64,000 bases of DNA from Terebella lapidaria (GCA_949152475.1 OX424555.1:18866868-18930867), one strand, 5' to 3'. Shown: positions 22,398 through 35,239, numbered from the stretch's first letter. Notes: a model not told the origin generated them from the sequence alone. Program-made: numbers and translations.

Positions 22398-25101
22398 ATG
22401 CCACTAAAACTATACCTGGATTTATTTTCCCAGCCATGTCGAGCTATTGCTATATTCGCGCGAATGAATAATATTGAATATGAGGAGAAAACAGTGCATC
22501 TAATGAAAGGTGAGTGATTGTCAGAAACGAGCGTTTGATATCCTCCGAACTACATGTCCCGGGTACATGTACATGTAGACCTACGTACATGAAAGACGTC
22601 CAGGCTTTGGCAATGCCCCTTCGTGAAGCCCCGACATATTTAGGGCGACACAGACTGCAGTGTTGTGAAAGTACAATAGTGCACACGATAGTATATGATT
22701 CAGGATTGTAATCAATAAAGCTTCAGTGACACCGTACAAGTTTCCAAGTCTGTATGTATCCACGGCTATGACTCGAGCCTCATACCGAATATATCCCGAA
22801 ACCGTTTAACCGGTTTACACTCACGTTTACACTCATTATGTGAGTGTACACTGGTCAAATGATTTCGGGATCAATGGTATTAGGCTTGAATCTGATGAGC
22901 TGCCCTGTTACCAGGCTAGAGCCATTTCTCCGTATGTGACGTACATCCTCCGCAGATCCAAGGAGCGCAGCTATATTGAAACAACTATTCAATTGGGGGA
23001 ATTGTGGAGATCCAGTGACCCGTATACCATATCCACACTAATTTCTAGGATTCTATCTTATGTTTCAACTTCTGAGATTCACACAATAGGCCGGTATATT
23101 TATATTTTAGGCCGGTATATTTATAGTATATATATATATAATACATTACATATTTACATTGTATATATTTACAGGAGAGCACCGTTCAGAATGGTTCTTG
23201 GAGAAAACCCCGTTTGGCGCAGTTCCCTTGTTGGAAGACGATGGATATATCCTCGCTGAAAGGTATCAATTATATTCGCCATAATACACCTCACAGTTAA
23301 AGCCCACCCTCATACAGTTTTTTAGTGCTTCAATTTCAAACAAGTGTTTCATATTCCTGTTGAGTGGTACACCGAATTGCGTGTCTGCTCAGACAAGAAA
23401 TGAAAAAATTAGCCCAAGGGCTAGACAGGTTACCGGACAATTTTGGTATTAAGCATTGTAGGGGACATATGACTTTGAGATTTACCAGTCAAGGTCATAT
23501 TTGTGAACTTCAATGTCCCCATTAGGTATGCTACATTATGACTTCATATATGTTCATAATACATACATGTAAGCTCTATTAGCAAGTATTTCGTCTGTTG
23601 AGGCCAATTTACACATGTCAGGTCAGGCAAGATTTTGAGATTTGGCCTTCAAGGTAATTTATGGCCAAGTTCAAGACCACTAAAAGATGTGCCATATATA
23701 CATGGCCTTTCATAGGCTTATATACAATCTTAACCTGTATGAGGCCACCTGAGAGGCCACCTTACATATTTCACATCCGACATTTAGCACTCAAGATCAT
23801 CCAAGGTCAAAATCAAGGTCATCATTAGTTGTTCCATATATGACTTCCTATATGTTCATGATGCCAACTGAAGCTCATCTACATGCATTTCATCTGTAGA
23901 GGCAAATTTGGGCATTTTTTTTACCCAAAAATGGCTGTTTTGACCTATCAAGGTCATCAAAGGTCAAATTCAAGGTCACCTCCCAAAGTCCAAAATTGTT
24001 TTCAAAGGTGAAAAATTTGTTTTGCCTAGAAATGACCCAAAATGGATAGTAACGCAATTTAGGGCAAAACACTTTTTTTTGCCGACCCTTCAAAAGTTCA
24101 AAATGGCCACAACACGGAGACCGGCGATTCAAGGGCAACAAAACTTATACACATCATAAAGGTACATAAGGGGAATATTTTGAAACAAAAATCTCAAAAC
24201 TGATCAGACAAATTTTGAGAAAATGGCCGCCGAAGTCCAAAAATAACCCCCTCTTGAAATATTTTTAGGAAAATCCGCCTGTAAACTTTAAAGATAAAAT
24301 TGTGGACGGACGACGGACGGACGACGAACGCAACGTGACGGCAATAGGTTATCGGACCATAGGTTCGGTAACCTAACAAAAAGAAGTAATGAACGGTATA
24401 TCAACAGCGTGGCAATCCTGCGGTACCTAGCCGCCAAGTACCCGGTGTCTGAGAACTGGTACCCGTCTGACCTGAGACAGAGAGGCCGTGTTGACGAATA
24501 CATCAGCTGGCAGTACTGCCCACCAGGACTGCGTCCACACGGCTCCGCGGTCTTCTTGGAAAACGTGAGAAATCCCGATGTAATCTTGTTACATAGTACA
24601 TAGCACATGACACTATGTAGGTGCTTCTAACCTTAACTTGTCAATTAGGTCAATGAAATAAGATGTAACTCCTGAATCAACTGAATATAGAAAGATAATA
24701 AATGTAGGCCTACGCCATATAAAACGTATAGACTCACACACAAGTCTAACACCATTAAAAGATACCCATTTGGCTATCCACAGTTTGTCAAGCCGTTCAG
24801 ATCTGGCGAGCCCGTTGACCGGCAGGAGGTAGCTGAAAAGGTTGAGAAGCTCCAGCCTGTACTAGATCGTATTGAAAACTACTTCCTAACACGTGGGGAC
24901 TACATCGCGGGCACGAATGACATAACACTGGCCGACCTCGTGTGTATTTGTGAACTGATGCACCCTGTATGTGCCGGATGTGACGTCACAGAGGGCAGGC
25001 CCAAGTTGAAGGCATGGATGGATCGAGTGAAGACGAGGCTGCAGCCTCACTTTAACCAAACTCACAACGATTTCTTGGAGTTCTTTGCCAAATATCGCTA
25101 A
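22398..25101 (+). CDS. GSTT: Theta-class glutathione S-transferase, copy 2
   Basis: Four exons: 22398-22509, 23175-23262, 24408-24564 and 24784-25101. Exons 1-3 have exactly the same lengths (112, 88, 157) and phases as copy 1. The product is 224 residues. It keeps Ser11 (LYLDLFSQPCRA), Glu66-Ser67 (GYILAES) and EGRPKLKAW. Differences from copy 1 are scattered substitutions and the loss of the final Met. Intron 2 has been filled by a Helentron-like element (23402-24376). Its right end lies 31 bases before the exon 3 acceptor, and splice sites are still good. Both copies look functional, so this is a tandem duplication about 18.4 kb apart rather than a pseudogene. The role is the same cytosolic glutathione conjugation. 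Confidence 0.93.
23402..24376 (-). mobile_element. Helentron-like element C in intron 2 of GST copy 2
   Basis: Read on the minus strand it starts TTAGGTTACCGAACC, then GGTCCGATAACC, then a GTCC-rich segment. It ends with GGTAACC and the hairpin TAGCCCTTGGGCTA (23410-23423). The middle holds degraded satellite with AAGGTCA motifs and ATGGCCGCC segments. The terminal bases covary with each other (GGTTACC pairs with GGTAACC), as in the other copies. Confidence 0.65.
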
Positions 25102-25309
25102 GATATACGCACATTTTAAATCAGAGTGAAAATGGAATTGACACAATACTTTATTTTACTAGTTGTATCCACATTGCCATGTATGAATTCTCAATAATCC
25201 GGTGTCAAGATTTCCCGAATATAGGTATGTATGAGTATTACATGCATCATAGAGCATCGTTTAAAAGTTTCTTAGACAAAACCCGGTTTGGCTTCCTCGA
25301 CTTCCTTAT

Positions 25310-26023
25310 AGTCATAGTAGCAAGGTACCATTATATGGTTTTATTCCTGTTCAGATAAAGGCATTGTGGACATTTGGTGATAAAAAAGATGTTCACGTTA
25401 ATTGGTAATTAATAACCGCGACATATAATCGAGTATATTGAGCCAGTATTGCAATCGCCTTCTCATGCCGATAAAAGAATAGCTTCGGCAGTTTCCGTAA
25501 TCGTGACGTCAGTTGAGGCAAAATGTGCTTTGATGGCTGGCCAAAAACGTAAAACACGTAATTTGGGCGGTCAGCTCAAAGATAGAAAACCACTCCAAAA
25601 TGTATGAGATTCAAAAGAAAACACATGAAAACCGACAAATAGTGGACATCTTGCAGTTCAACAAACCTCCCTTCTGGGAGAATAAGTAGTACTGATTCTA
25701 AATATCAAGACAAGAAATGCCGTATTCCCACCATCTCATCCGTTCACTTGAATTGTCAAACATACACAACGAGAATGAATATGCGACATGCAGTTTATCT
25801 TGCTGGCTACATGTACTTTCAGTACTGCCCCAAATGACGTCGCAAACCACGTGACCCATACTAAAATCGTGATCAAAATCTTCGGCAATTTACGGAAGGA
25901 GTGCCTATTTGATTCAATATCTCGAAACCCATTGATTGTATTTGTGAAATTCGTTCGAATTTACAGATAACTATTCATAATGAACTAAATGAAAAGCACT
26001 TTCATCGGCATGCTACTAGGTCT
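25310..26023 (+). mobile_element. TTAA-flanked MITE, copy 3
   Basis: A 714-base copy of the element at 9710, flanked by TTAT on the left (a mutated TTAA) and TTAA on the right. It lies between the convergent 3' ends of GST copy 2 and the PRRT-like gene. Confidence 0.85.
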
Positions 26024-26173
26024 TTAATGCCTTTGAACCACACGTCATTGTGTACCGGTAATGTTTTCGTGTGGCGAATTTCTATCCCAGTCTCATGTTA
26101 TTTACATAATATTAACATGTGTAATAATAATATTCATCACGAATGTTTTTTCTTCCAGGAAAGACATCAGCTT

Positions 26174-27940
26174 TAGCTTCGGGTCCTTATATGTATTTGT
26201 CTGCGTTGAGTCTTGGCGCTCATGTGATGTGCAATGAATGTCATCATCCCAGCTGCAGCAATTTCACAAAACCTGCAGAAATAAATTTCATTTAGCCACA
26301 AAGTTCGTATGTTTAGATATTCAATTCACTACAACGAGTGTATCATGTGAAGCCAATGAATGAAGTGCAGACATCCGAGATGTCTCTTTCACTTACCTGG
26401 CAATGCTATTGACCACGAACCAGAGCCAGGGATTTTCCATATCTGGAGGGAACATAGCCTGGAGGTGTCCAAAGATGACACAGGTTTGAGTAGTGCAAGT
26501 GCTGAACATAAAACATACAGCTACGCAGGTGAGCCTGTAAGTTTTTTTCAATGACGCATTTTGGTCATCGCCACCTCTTCCACTTTTCTTGTGTATTCTT
26601 GGACGTGGTCGCGGTGAAAGTGCAGAGTTATCAGCAGGAGTCCCTTCTATAGTCACTTTGTCGAACTCGCTCCAAGTGATGGTTTGACCCATGTTCTCCT
26701 CATTGGTGAGATGGCCTCCAGTTACCGGGTCTTGACTCTCAGTTATGAGTGCATTGGTGTTGGTGGCTGGTGTATTTTCAGAACTTCCCGTCGCACCACA
26801 ACTGCCTCTAATCCACATATCAGATTTCGATTCCTCAGTATCAAATGCGCAGTTGACAAAGCCTGAGGAATGTGCTCCATTGGATTTCTTGTAGACTAAA
26901 TCCTGATCTTTCTCCGGTGGTAAATTTTGAAATCTGCATGGTCGTCCGCCCTTGGTGGATAATGTTATGATGGTTTTGTCGTCTGTGAGATCCACTGTAC
27001 CACCACAAACAACTGAATACTGTTCTTCGTCTCCTGATTCCGTGTCGTGGTCGCTGCTGAAGTTGTACTGACTTTCTTGAAGAGTGACAGGGTCCACGTC
27101 ACAATCTCTCGGGTTCGAACAATGCTCGGTCATGTCCTTTATGTCTAAATTCATGTCGGCACACGGCAAACTATCAGCAAACGTGTGCTCTGCTAAGTTG
27201 GTACGGGCTACTATGGGCGGGTCTGAGCCAGCGTCAGTCTGCAAGGAGTCCGTCACTTCATCTAGTGAAATAGCTGGGGATTTACTATCGTGCACATCCT
27301 TCAGGGCAGCATCTCGTCTCAGACCATCTGTAGTTTTACGAATAGCCGAGAATGATAGTTTGCATCCATAGAAGATAAATACGAAGCACAGCACAGTTAC
27401 TGACATGATGTAGAGGCATTCACTGAGTATCATTGGGAGAACAAAGTCACTGTACAGGGAAGACCACGTGCACGCCGAAAGTGTACACGAGTACTGTACC
27501 ACAGCACAGATGCAAACCGCGTGATGTGGGCTTCTGATGCCGGGAGGACGCTGGGTTATACCAAGGGTCATGATCTCCAAGGCAGCGAATGACGTCACCA
27601 GTGACGGGTACGTGACACCGTGGAATATCGCCAGGATGGGGAGCGGCAGTATACCCCGAGAACCGTATGGGTCCAGAAGGAGGTATGTTAGCTTGGTTAC
27701 ACAGAACACGAGGGTGATTGCCATGATCCCAATGAGTAATGTCTGCGGCTTGTGATGACTCCTGGCCAGTGACACTAGAGCAAAAACATCGTACACGAGA
27801 AGACATGCAATCAATCCACCAAACCCGTACACATGCGCAGTCCATACCCATGACCACGTGCCTATCGCCGACAGCCAATCAGAGCGTTGTTTACCATCGG
27901 TGTCAAGGTCATCATACTTTGAGGTCACATTGATATCCAT
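26174..27940 (-). CDS. PRRT3/PRRT4-like seven-pass membrane protein
   Basis: Two exons on the minus strand, 27940-26397 and about 26272-26174, joined by a GTAAGT donor and a TTTCTGCAG acceptor, giving about 547 residues. The first exon holds five hydrophobic segments (about residues 36-58, 67-89, 98-126, 139-162 and 167-198). The motif LLLDPYGSRG (87-96) is diagnostic of the proline-rich transmembrane 3/4 family. A long polar loop of about 260 residues follows, then two more hydrophobic segments. The last spans the splice (NSIARFCEIAAAG). The tail is basic. An in-frame TAA lies 12 bases upstream of the ATG, which supports this start. The N-terminal ectodomain is much shorter than in vertebrate PRRT3. 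Function in the family is poorly known. The neighbour at 29440 is divergently oriented. Confidence 0.8.
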
Positions 27941-29439
27941 GAGTACAAAGGGTTATCCTATATTCCGCATATCATCCGCCGAATGCAACCGTTTAAATAG
28001 ACTTCGTGCGCAATAGTAGTACGTGTGGATTCATCAGTTTTTGGTTTGCGTTTCAAAACTATATCTCTGTTTAAATGCATTGTTCTTGTCACGGGAGAGA
28101 TAAGTTTGTAATGTGACACGGAACCGGACTTTCGATCAGAAACTGGCGTCAAGTCTCCGGCGCATCCGTTTATGATTGGGACAAATCTGGACAAAATTGT
28201 GTTATTATCGAATGATGCAGTGATTGGAACCTATTTGCGGCGGATTAGGGGACAGTGGTAGTTGTGTGACTGTCTCGGCTGTGCGGAAAATGACATGACT
28301 CACAAACGACAGGGCAGCCGCTTTGACACTCCATCTTGATGCTTTGCCGCCGTGCGCAATTCCGGTGTCGGGGATTCAGTCTGAGTTATGAGATGGACAT
28401 GCAGATAAAGCTCGCTTCAAGCCAATAGCATGGAAATATACTGTTTGGCAATCAAGTTGTCATCATTCGACAAATAGGTTGTTGGACTGGATGTCGATTC
28501 TTATAGCCTGCGAAAAAAAAATTAGACTTCACGGTGGCTTTTCTCATTAATTTCGACACCATGTTCTGATCCACATAGAATGAAGATTTAGCACATGGAA
28601 GAGATATTTTGAGAGATATCCAACACACACAAAATACATAATGACCATAATGCAACTCCTCATATCACCAGAACTACATGTACATTGTGTTTCTGATATT
28701 ACCATAACAACAAACCTGCAGTTCATAAAAGAAACAGCTACTACTCAAAGACAGGGTCATAAATTGACTGAAACATTTGTGAGCCGAAAGTTTGCCGCTG
28801 ATGTAAACCAGTGTCCCGCGCTACTCTTGCAAAACAGACCCCTTGACCGTCGTTTTTTCGCCAGACAAATGGAGAGCCGATATCGTCATTGCTAATGCTG
28901 ACAAAAGTCATAAAACTTTCCTATTCCCCCTGGCCACACAGTCTTGTGTGCAAATGGCACAGAGCGCCACCCAAATTATCCTCGCAGAGTAAGATTAGCA
29001 CATAGACCTACTTTGAAGATTACGTCTAGATCATCTGGAGTTAATTGTTAATTAATGCATAACGCGCTAATTAACACATTAATATATTGTCAGTAATTAG
29101 ACTTTCAGCCCCACTCTCGGCAATTTCGCAGATAATTAACTGGTCTGGTAGTTGCAAAGTGTGGTCACCAGGGATCACAGTTTTCCCTTTCTTCAATGCA
29201 TAACCATACATGTACAAATACATCATTTTCCATAGGTACACCGTATGATCCTAACATCACAATGGTCGTGTAGATGACTTTATAAGCAGAAGGAGCATGT
29301 GCTTCTCACACTTGGATCGTCTTGGAACATTGGAACATCTTTTTGAAAACAATCAACGATCATATTGCAAGCGTGATCATTTGGGGGGTTTAAAAACATT
29401 TTGCTTGATTTAAGTATCAAAATCATACAAGAGAAAAAT
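27941..29439. other. Divergent intergenic region between PRRT-like and receptor genes
   Basis: About 1.5 kb probably holding both promoters. I see no other coding sequence. A TATA-like element for the rightward gene is listed separately. Confidence 0.5.
29280..29288 (+). promoter_or_regulatory. Candidate TATA box of the receptor gene at 29440
   Basis: TTTATAAGC lies about 155 bases before the ATG, followed about 30 bases later by a pyrimidine-rich CTTCTCACACTTGG that could serve as initiator. This is sequence resemblance only. Confidence 0.35.
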
Positions 29440-30712
29440 ATGCATATGACAAGTGAAGAAACTCCAAATGAAGTGACAAAATTAACGCGAGGGGCTATAA
29501 TAATTTGGGGTCACAGCTGGCAAAATGATAGCGACCACTCCCTAGCAGACTGGAACTCATCTGAGCCGGACCATTTCAGCTATGCAGTCAACCACTCGTC
29601 CAACTCTCCCTACGATCAGCTGGATGCCTTATTCACAGCAACACACGTTGCACTGGCAGTTTCTGCCATCTCGGCAAATGTTCTCTACATTGCCTCATAC
29701 CTGCGCTTCTCGTTCATGCGCAGTGCCGAGAACACTATACTCTTCAGTCTGTCACTTAGTGACGCGACCAGCTGCTCGGCAGTAGTGTCGACTAATCTGA
29801 TGGCGATCCTCCCGAGTGCTTATCAACCCAGATGGATGTGTCTAGTAACAGTCGCTGCACACATCGGAGCAAACTTAGCCCAGGTATGGAACACCCAGCT
29901 CGTTACCGTGGACAGGATGGTGGCTGTGCTGCGGCCCCTCGAGAACAGGCTCATCCTCAGCAAAAGGCGCATATTAGCCTTGGTCATCGTTATCTGGAGC
30001 CTGTCTGCCCTCTACGGTTGGTTCGTGGTCTGGAAGAACACTTGGCACCCTGGAGCTCGCTGCATTCCTCTGCAGGTTGGCAACCGATTGTCTCTGAAAG
30101 TAGGCAATGGTCTGGTGGTACCACCTTTGGTCTCCATGGCTATTATGTACATATGCCTATACATGTACGCGTACAAACATAACAAGGAACTCCGGAAACA
30201 CACACAGGTAAAATATACGTCAAACTCTATGAATAGTACTTAATCTTTTAACAGGGGGAATAGCTTGAATCACATGAACTAGCAATAGTATATGTTGAGT
30301 GTAAATCATCAGCCCACGAGCACCCTGTTGTGTCTGCCAGGCACGCACGGCTGAGGAGCAGACCCGGATACAGAAGATCAAGACGCTGAAGATGCTGATG
30401 TTCATCCTCGTGCTTCTGTATGTGACGTGGGTCCCGGTGATGGCTTGTACCGCCTGCAATAGCCTGAGTAACCCGGCCCTGCTGTACGCTATGGTGGAGG
30501 TTGTCCGGCACGTTCGTATCAGTAGCTCTCTGCTCAACCCGCTCGTCTATCATCGCTCCTCTCCGAACTTTAGTAAAGCAATCAGAATGATGCTTCGCTC
30601 AAACTCGTATCGAGACCAACAGAGAAGACAGGTCGTGAAAAACTTTGCGCAGTTACAGAAAAGCATAGTGCGGAGTGTCAGTGCTGTCCAATTCATTGAT
30701 ATACCTCATTAA
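29440..30712 (+). CDS. Rhodopsin-family GPCR, two exons, orphan
   Basis: Exons 29440-30207 and 30341-30712, phase 0, GT-AG, 379 residues. The first ATG of the frame is used. The N-terminus has two glycosylation sequons (Asn39, Asn51). TM1 starts near residue 66 with Asn80. TM2 has LSLSD with Asp108. Cys134 and Cys208 form the conserved extracellular disulfide. The end of TM3 is DRM (158-160) instead of DRY. TM5 ends just before the splice site, so the intron lies in the third cytoplasmic loop. TM6 has TWVP and TM7 has NPLVY (322-326). These features place it in class A and at the plasma membrane. I do not recognise the ligand group; there is no TM7 retinal lysine, so it is not an opsin. Confidence 0.87.
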
Positions 30713-31305
30713 GTATCTAATCGCGATATGTACTATAGATAATACGAATTTGACAGTCATATTTCGTAATGTGTATCATTGTGGGATTGAATTATTGTGA
30801 AATATGGAGCTGATGCAGATAATTTCGAGAACGCAGTGGGTTAGAAGCGCTGCAACAAGAAAATGAACACTGACCAGGCCATCATAAAAAACCAGTTTGT
30901 TTCCTGTCCACTGGATGGCAAAAAAGAAATCCAGTAGGGAGGTAGGAATTTTTTTTTTTTTGGCATTTGAGAATATTGCAGGATGTTTCAAAGGTTTGAT
31001 GTTTATGTGTCAAATATACAGTTGAATGAGCATTCTTTGCCTATATAGTTATGATGTATGTGCAATAATTGATTAAATACACATGTGCAAGTTTATTGCT
31101 TGACAAATACTGCTTGTTCATGTTTCATTCAACATTTCAAATTTTGTTGATCCCACATATAAAGTAAAAAAATATATATTTTTTGATGATACCAAAAAAA
31201 TAATATCCAGTAGCACCATTTAAGGCCAGTAGGGAGGTGGACAGGAAACGAAGTTATATTTTTTTCTTGGCCCCATTCGAAATGTTTGATATGTCTCAGG
31301 CGTTT
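30713..31305. other. Downstream DNA, no gene seen
   Basis: AT-rich sequence after the receptor stop codon, with T-runs near 30951 and 31175. Two GTAGGGAGGT motifs (about 30933 and 31231) sit in GGAAA/CCAGTAG contexts. No open frame with a recognisable domain. Confidence 0.45.
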
Positions 31306-32325
31306 TTAGCTTACCGGCCCATTATCGTGGTTTTTCGTCCGTCGTCCGTCGTCCGTCCGTCGTCCGTCGTCCGGCGTCCGTCCGGATCTGTAACTTTTTT
31401 TGGCATGATGAATTTCCCCATACATTTGTCAGTATATACCTTAGGCCAATATCTAAAAACGTTTTTTAAATTTTTTTTATTGAATCGTTTTTGCCGATTT
31501 GGCGGCCATTTTTGACGAAAAATTGCCAATTTTGGACTTTGGTGGCCATTTTCTCAAAAACTGTCTGATCAGTTTTGAGATTTTTGTTTCAAAACATTCC
31601 TCTCATGTACCTCTATGACATGTATAGGTTACGTTGCCCTTGAATCGCTGGTCTGAGTGTGGCGGCCATTTTGATTTTTTGACGGGTCGGCGAAATAAAA
31701 ATTTTTTGTCCCAAATCAAGTCACTATTCGTTTTGAGCCATTTCCAGCAAAAAAAAAAAATTTTTTTTTTTGACCATTGAAAATTTTTTGGACTTAGAAG
31801 ATTTCACCAAATTGTTCCTACATAATGGGAGATATGCAGAGTAATCTCATAGAACACTTCAAGATAGAGCCTAAGTATTGGCACATTCAAATGGGAAATC
31901 ATATATTGCGGTTTGAGTGGTGACCTTGAATTTGACCTTCAATGACCTTGAAAGGTCAAAACGACTTTTTTTGTTGAAAAAACGATGAATTTTGCCTTTG
32001 GTGGTCATTTTCTCGAAATCTATTCAGACAGTTTTCCTCAAAATCATGTATAAGATTATCCTTATGTACGTTTGTGATGTGTATAAGTTTTGTTGCCTTT
32101 GAATCGACTATCTGTGAAAATTTGTCATTAACAAAAAAAATATTTCAAGATGTAACTTGATTTTTTATTATAGTCCATACAGAAAATGTGTTTCTATCAA
32201 CATTTACGAAGATGTTTTGACATATTGATTTTAACATCAGTGTAACAATTTATATGTATTCAGTATTCTATGCAATTCACATGATTGCCGGTAAGATACA
32301 GCACCCTTGGTGCTATGTTTTTCTG
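31306..32325 (+). mobile_element. Helentron-like element D
   Basis: The left end is TTAGCTTACCGGCCC followed by a GTCCGTCGTCC-rich stretch. The middle has GGCGGCCATTTT segments and one degraded TGACCTTGAATTTGACC unit. The right end is CCGGTAAG followed by the hairpin AGCACCCTTGGTGCT (32300-32314) and a T-run. As in copy A, CTTACCG is paired with CGGTAAG. Confidence 0.6.
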
Positions 32326-35239
32326 GATATTGGACCAGCGTTGGATATATTATTGGTTGGGTACATGTCGTATAAACCCAGTCATTAATTTCGGAAGCAC
32401 GATGGAAAGGAAAGGGTGCTCCATTCCTCCAGGACACATCTATTTGCCTTCACTCGGTACCCGTGGGTGTTGTAACTACGTACCGACAAATCTGGTATCG
32501 TTTGAAAGTTATGATTTGCTGTTTGCTTCTGGACCTAAGTTATGGCATTATTTTTCACGACAAACACATGTGACGAATTTTACATCCCCCTTTTTTTAAT
32601 AAACACACTATTATCGTACTCATGCAGGTAATTATATGAATAACGTGGTTCATTGTACCTAACTACGAGCCGATAAAACATAATACCGGTAACAGAACAG
32701 AATTAAATGTGTTCTATGATTTAAATTTACATTGTAATGTTGTTGTAGCGTATTTCAATATGATATAATACATATTGATCATGGAAAAATCATTTATCAC
32801 AATTTCTAAAGTTGTACTTATCCTGTGATAATTTTCTATTTTTCTGCAGACTCAGGCTGAGTCTGTTTTGTTTCCTGGAATTGAAATAGAAAGTCCACTT
32901 CGACCGATTCGTCTAACATTATCAGATTTTGAAGCAAGAGATTGATTCTATGTAGCGAAGTACGCATGTGATCTAATCCTCCGGTCAATGCAGCGGTATT
33001 AGACTGTGCCGTCCAGCAGTAAGGATGTTATCTTTGACGAATGAGTTGTCTCGGCTTCGCGAAATCCGATCGAGATTCTACCCAAATTGCAGTGATATAT
33101 AATGCAGATGCTGCCAAACTCGAAGTCCCAAACGATCTTTTTAACATTGTAGTGATATTGTTTAAGTCGACTGCATCCTTGAAAAATCGGCCGTCTTGGT
33201 GACATGGACCAGAATCAATCGCAGGGGTTTACCTTAGATGGAGAAACGATCGACCTTTGTGTTATTTGCAATAGTGAAATCCGTGATCCCTGGCCTGTGA
33301 TTGATGGTTAAAAGTTCATTACGGAATACTGACAGAATACTGACACAACTAGTAGTATGGGAACTGTATGAAATCTGTTTCATCAAACACAACACAAAGG
33401 CAGTAGTGTCACGACGTTCGCATGGAATTGACAATTAAAGAAGTCTTGTGAACAACGATGTCTTCGGATATTTTTGTCTGGGTCTGTCACGATATCACTC
33501 ACGAATACTCACTCACCGTTCAGAAAAACTTAAATATTAGTAAACGTCATACATTATGCCAATTAATATGATAGATCTCGATGAGTTGAACAGAATGATC
33601 TTTACTGTATGCCAATATCACTATCCCTTCAAAAGTTATAGCCATTTGAAGCGGCCATTTCGGCACTAGACCTATATTACAGAAGTCCATAGAACAGTTT
33701 CAGCAACTCATTCACGAGGGAAACGAATTTTAAGTAGGACTTTTTGAGCTATGACCTAATAATTCTTATTGAAGGTTTTGTCGATCTGACTAGTGCATAT
33801 CATCATGTACCATAAATAGTCAATATCCACACAAACTGTACTGTTGCTATAAACAAAGCTCTTTGTGAACACGAAGTTGACCTCAGATGTCGTTGGAGTG
33901 GTAAATCTCAAGGGCACGTCCAAAATACAATGTATGAATTGACCTCTTCGTACGGAACGACTGTAGATAGACCTTAGGTTGATATTGTGAGCATATATGG
34001 GGTCATATATTGCGGATTATTTGGTAGCCTTGAAGTTGACCTTAGAAGATCTTGATTGGTAAATCCTAAGGTTATTTCCGATCTGAAACTTGTAAATTGG
34101 ATGAACTATCGTAGATTTTTTGGCGACCTTGAAGTGGACTTCAGATGATCTTAAATTGTAATTGTCGGGGTAACGTTTAAGGAGAAAGATATAAACTGGT
34201 CGCTACAGACAAAATTCTTGTAGATAGAACTAAGGTTTGTATTATGAGCACATATAGGCAGTCACATAAGGCGTTTTGTTTTTGGTGACCTTGAATTCGA
34301 TCTTCATTGAATTTGATAGGTCGAAGCAGCAGTTTTACCAAAAGAAAAGTTTTCTGTCTAACACATATGTTTCTCCGATAGCCTTTCTTACCTCCGTTTT
34401 TTTTTTTCATTGATATTACGCACTTACATCGGAGTCGCCAAATCCGCTGACAGTACCAAACAACAGAGATCCCAGCCTAAGGGAGGACAGCCTTTTCTGT
34501 CACAGTACCCAGTTTTTTGTGGAACAGTCTGGCGACAGCACACCGACAGTGTCAGAACCCTTTAAATTCCAGCTAAAGACATTTTATTCCAATAATTATT
34601 ATAACGCCCCAGTATGAGTCGCATTGTTTGTCGGATGGGATTACTATTGTTCGGCAATATTTGTCAGAGGTGAACAGTTCACAGAAAATGTGTTCAATCA
34701 TGACCTGCGTAAGTTCGATTGCATTGAATTGTGGTGAGTGCGATGTATATCTTATGCATATTTATTATGCTCAAACGGTTGAAACTGGTTTAAAGCCCAA
34801 TACAAATACATCGACATATTTGGAATGTTTTCGGTCTCAGACGTGAAAATAATTCACAGGATGAAAAAAGATGGCATTTTGAAAGCAAACAAAGTTCGTG
34901 CTCTACTTTTGGAATTCAACCTGACACAAATCAAACACAACATAGCTTATCACAAAATATATTTTATTGGGAAAACTTTTCTCTTGAATACATGGTCTCA
35001 ATATTGAACAAACTGATTACAACGATTACGGTAGCTGTGATAAATATTGTATAAAAATTGCAACCAAAAAACATTCTATCGAATAGAACCTGCGCCGCCG
35101 ATACTGAGTCTACCTACTAATTTAACTAGACGTCAAGGCCTAAAGATGCCTTGGGGAATTTCGACTGAAATTTATATCTTCATAATTAGTGACTTTGGGT
35201 CCGTTTCATGACGACTCAGCGGAAAATTTAAGGCCTGGT
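32326..35239. other. Intergenic DNA with degraded satellite
   Basis: No supported gene. From about 33870 to 34330 there are weak TTGAAGTTGACCT-type repeats that look like an old, decayed relative of the satellite family. A T-run lies near 34398. Confidence 0.45.

Noticed and set aside
27084-27933. Plus-strand open frames opposite the PRRT-like gene
   Set aside because: Antisense shadows; the minus-strand frame has conserved motifs and correct splice sites.
29401-29439. Upstream extension of the receptor frame before its first ATG
   Set aside because: It would need a TTG start; the ATG at 29440 is the first standard start of the frame.
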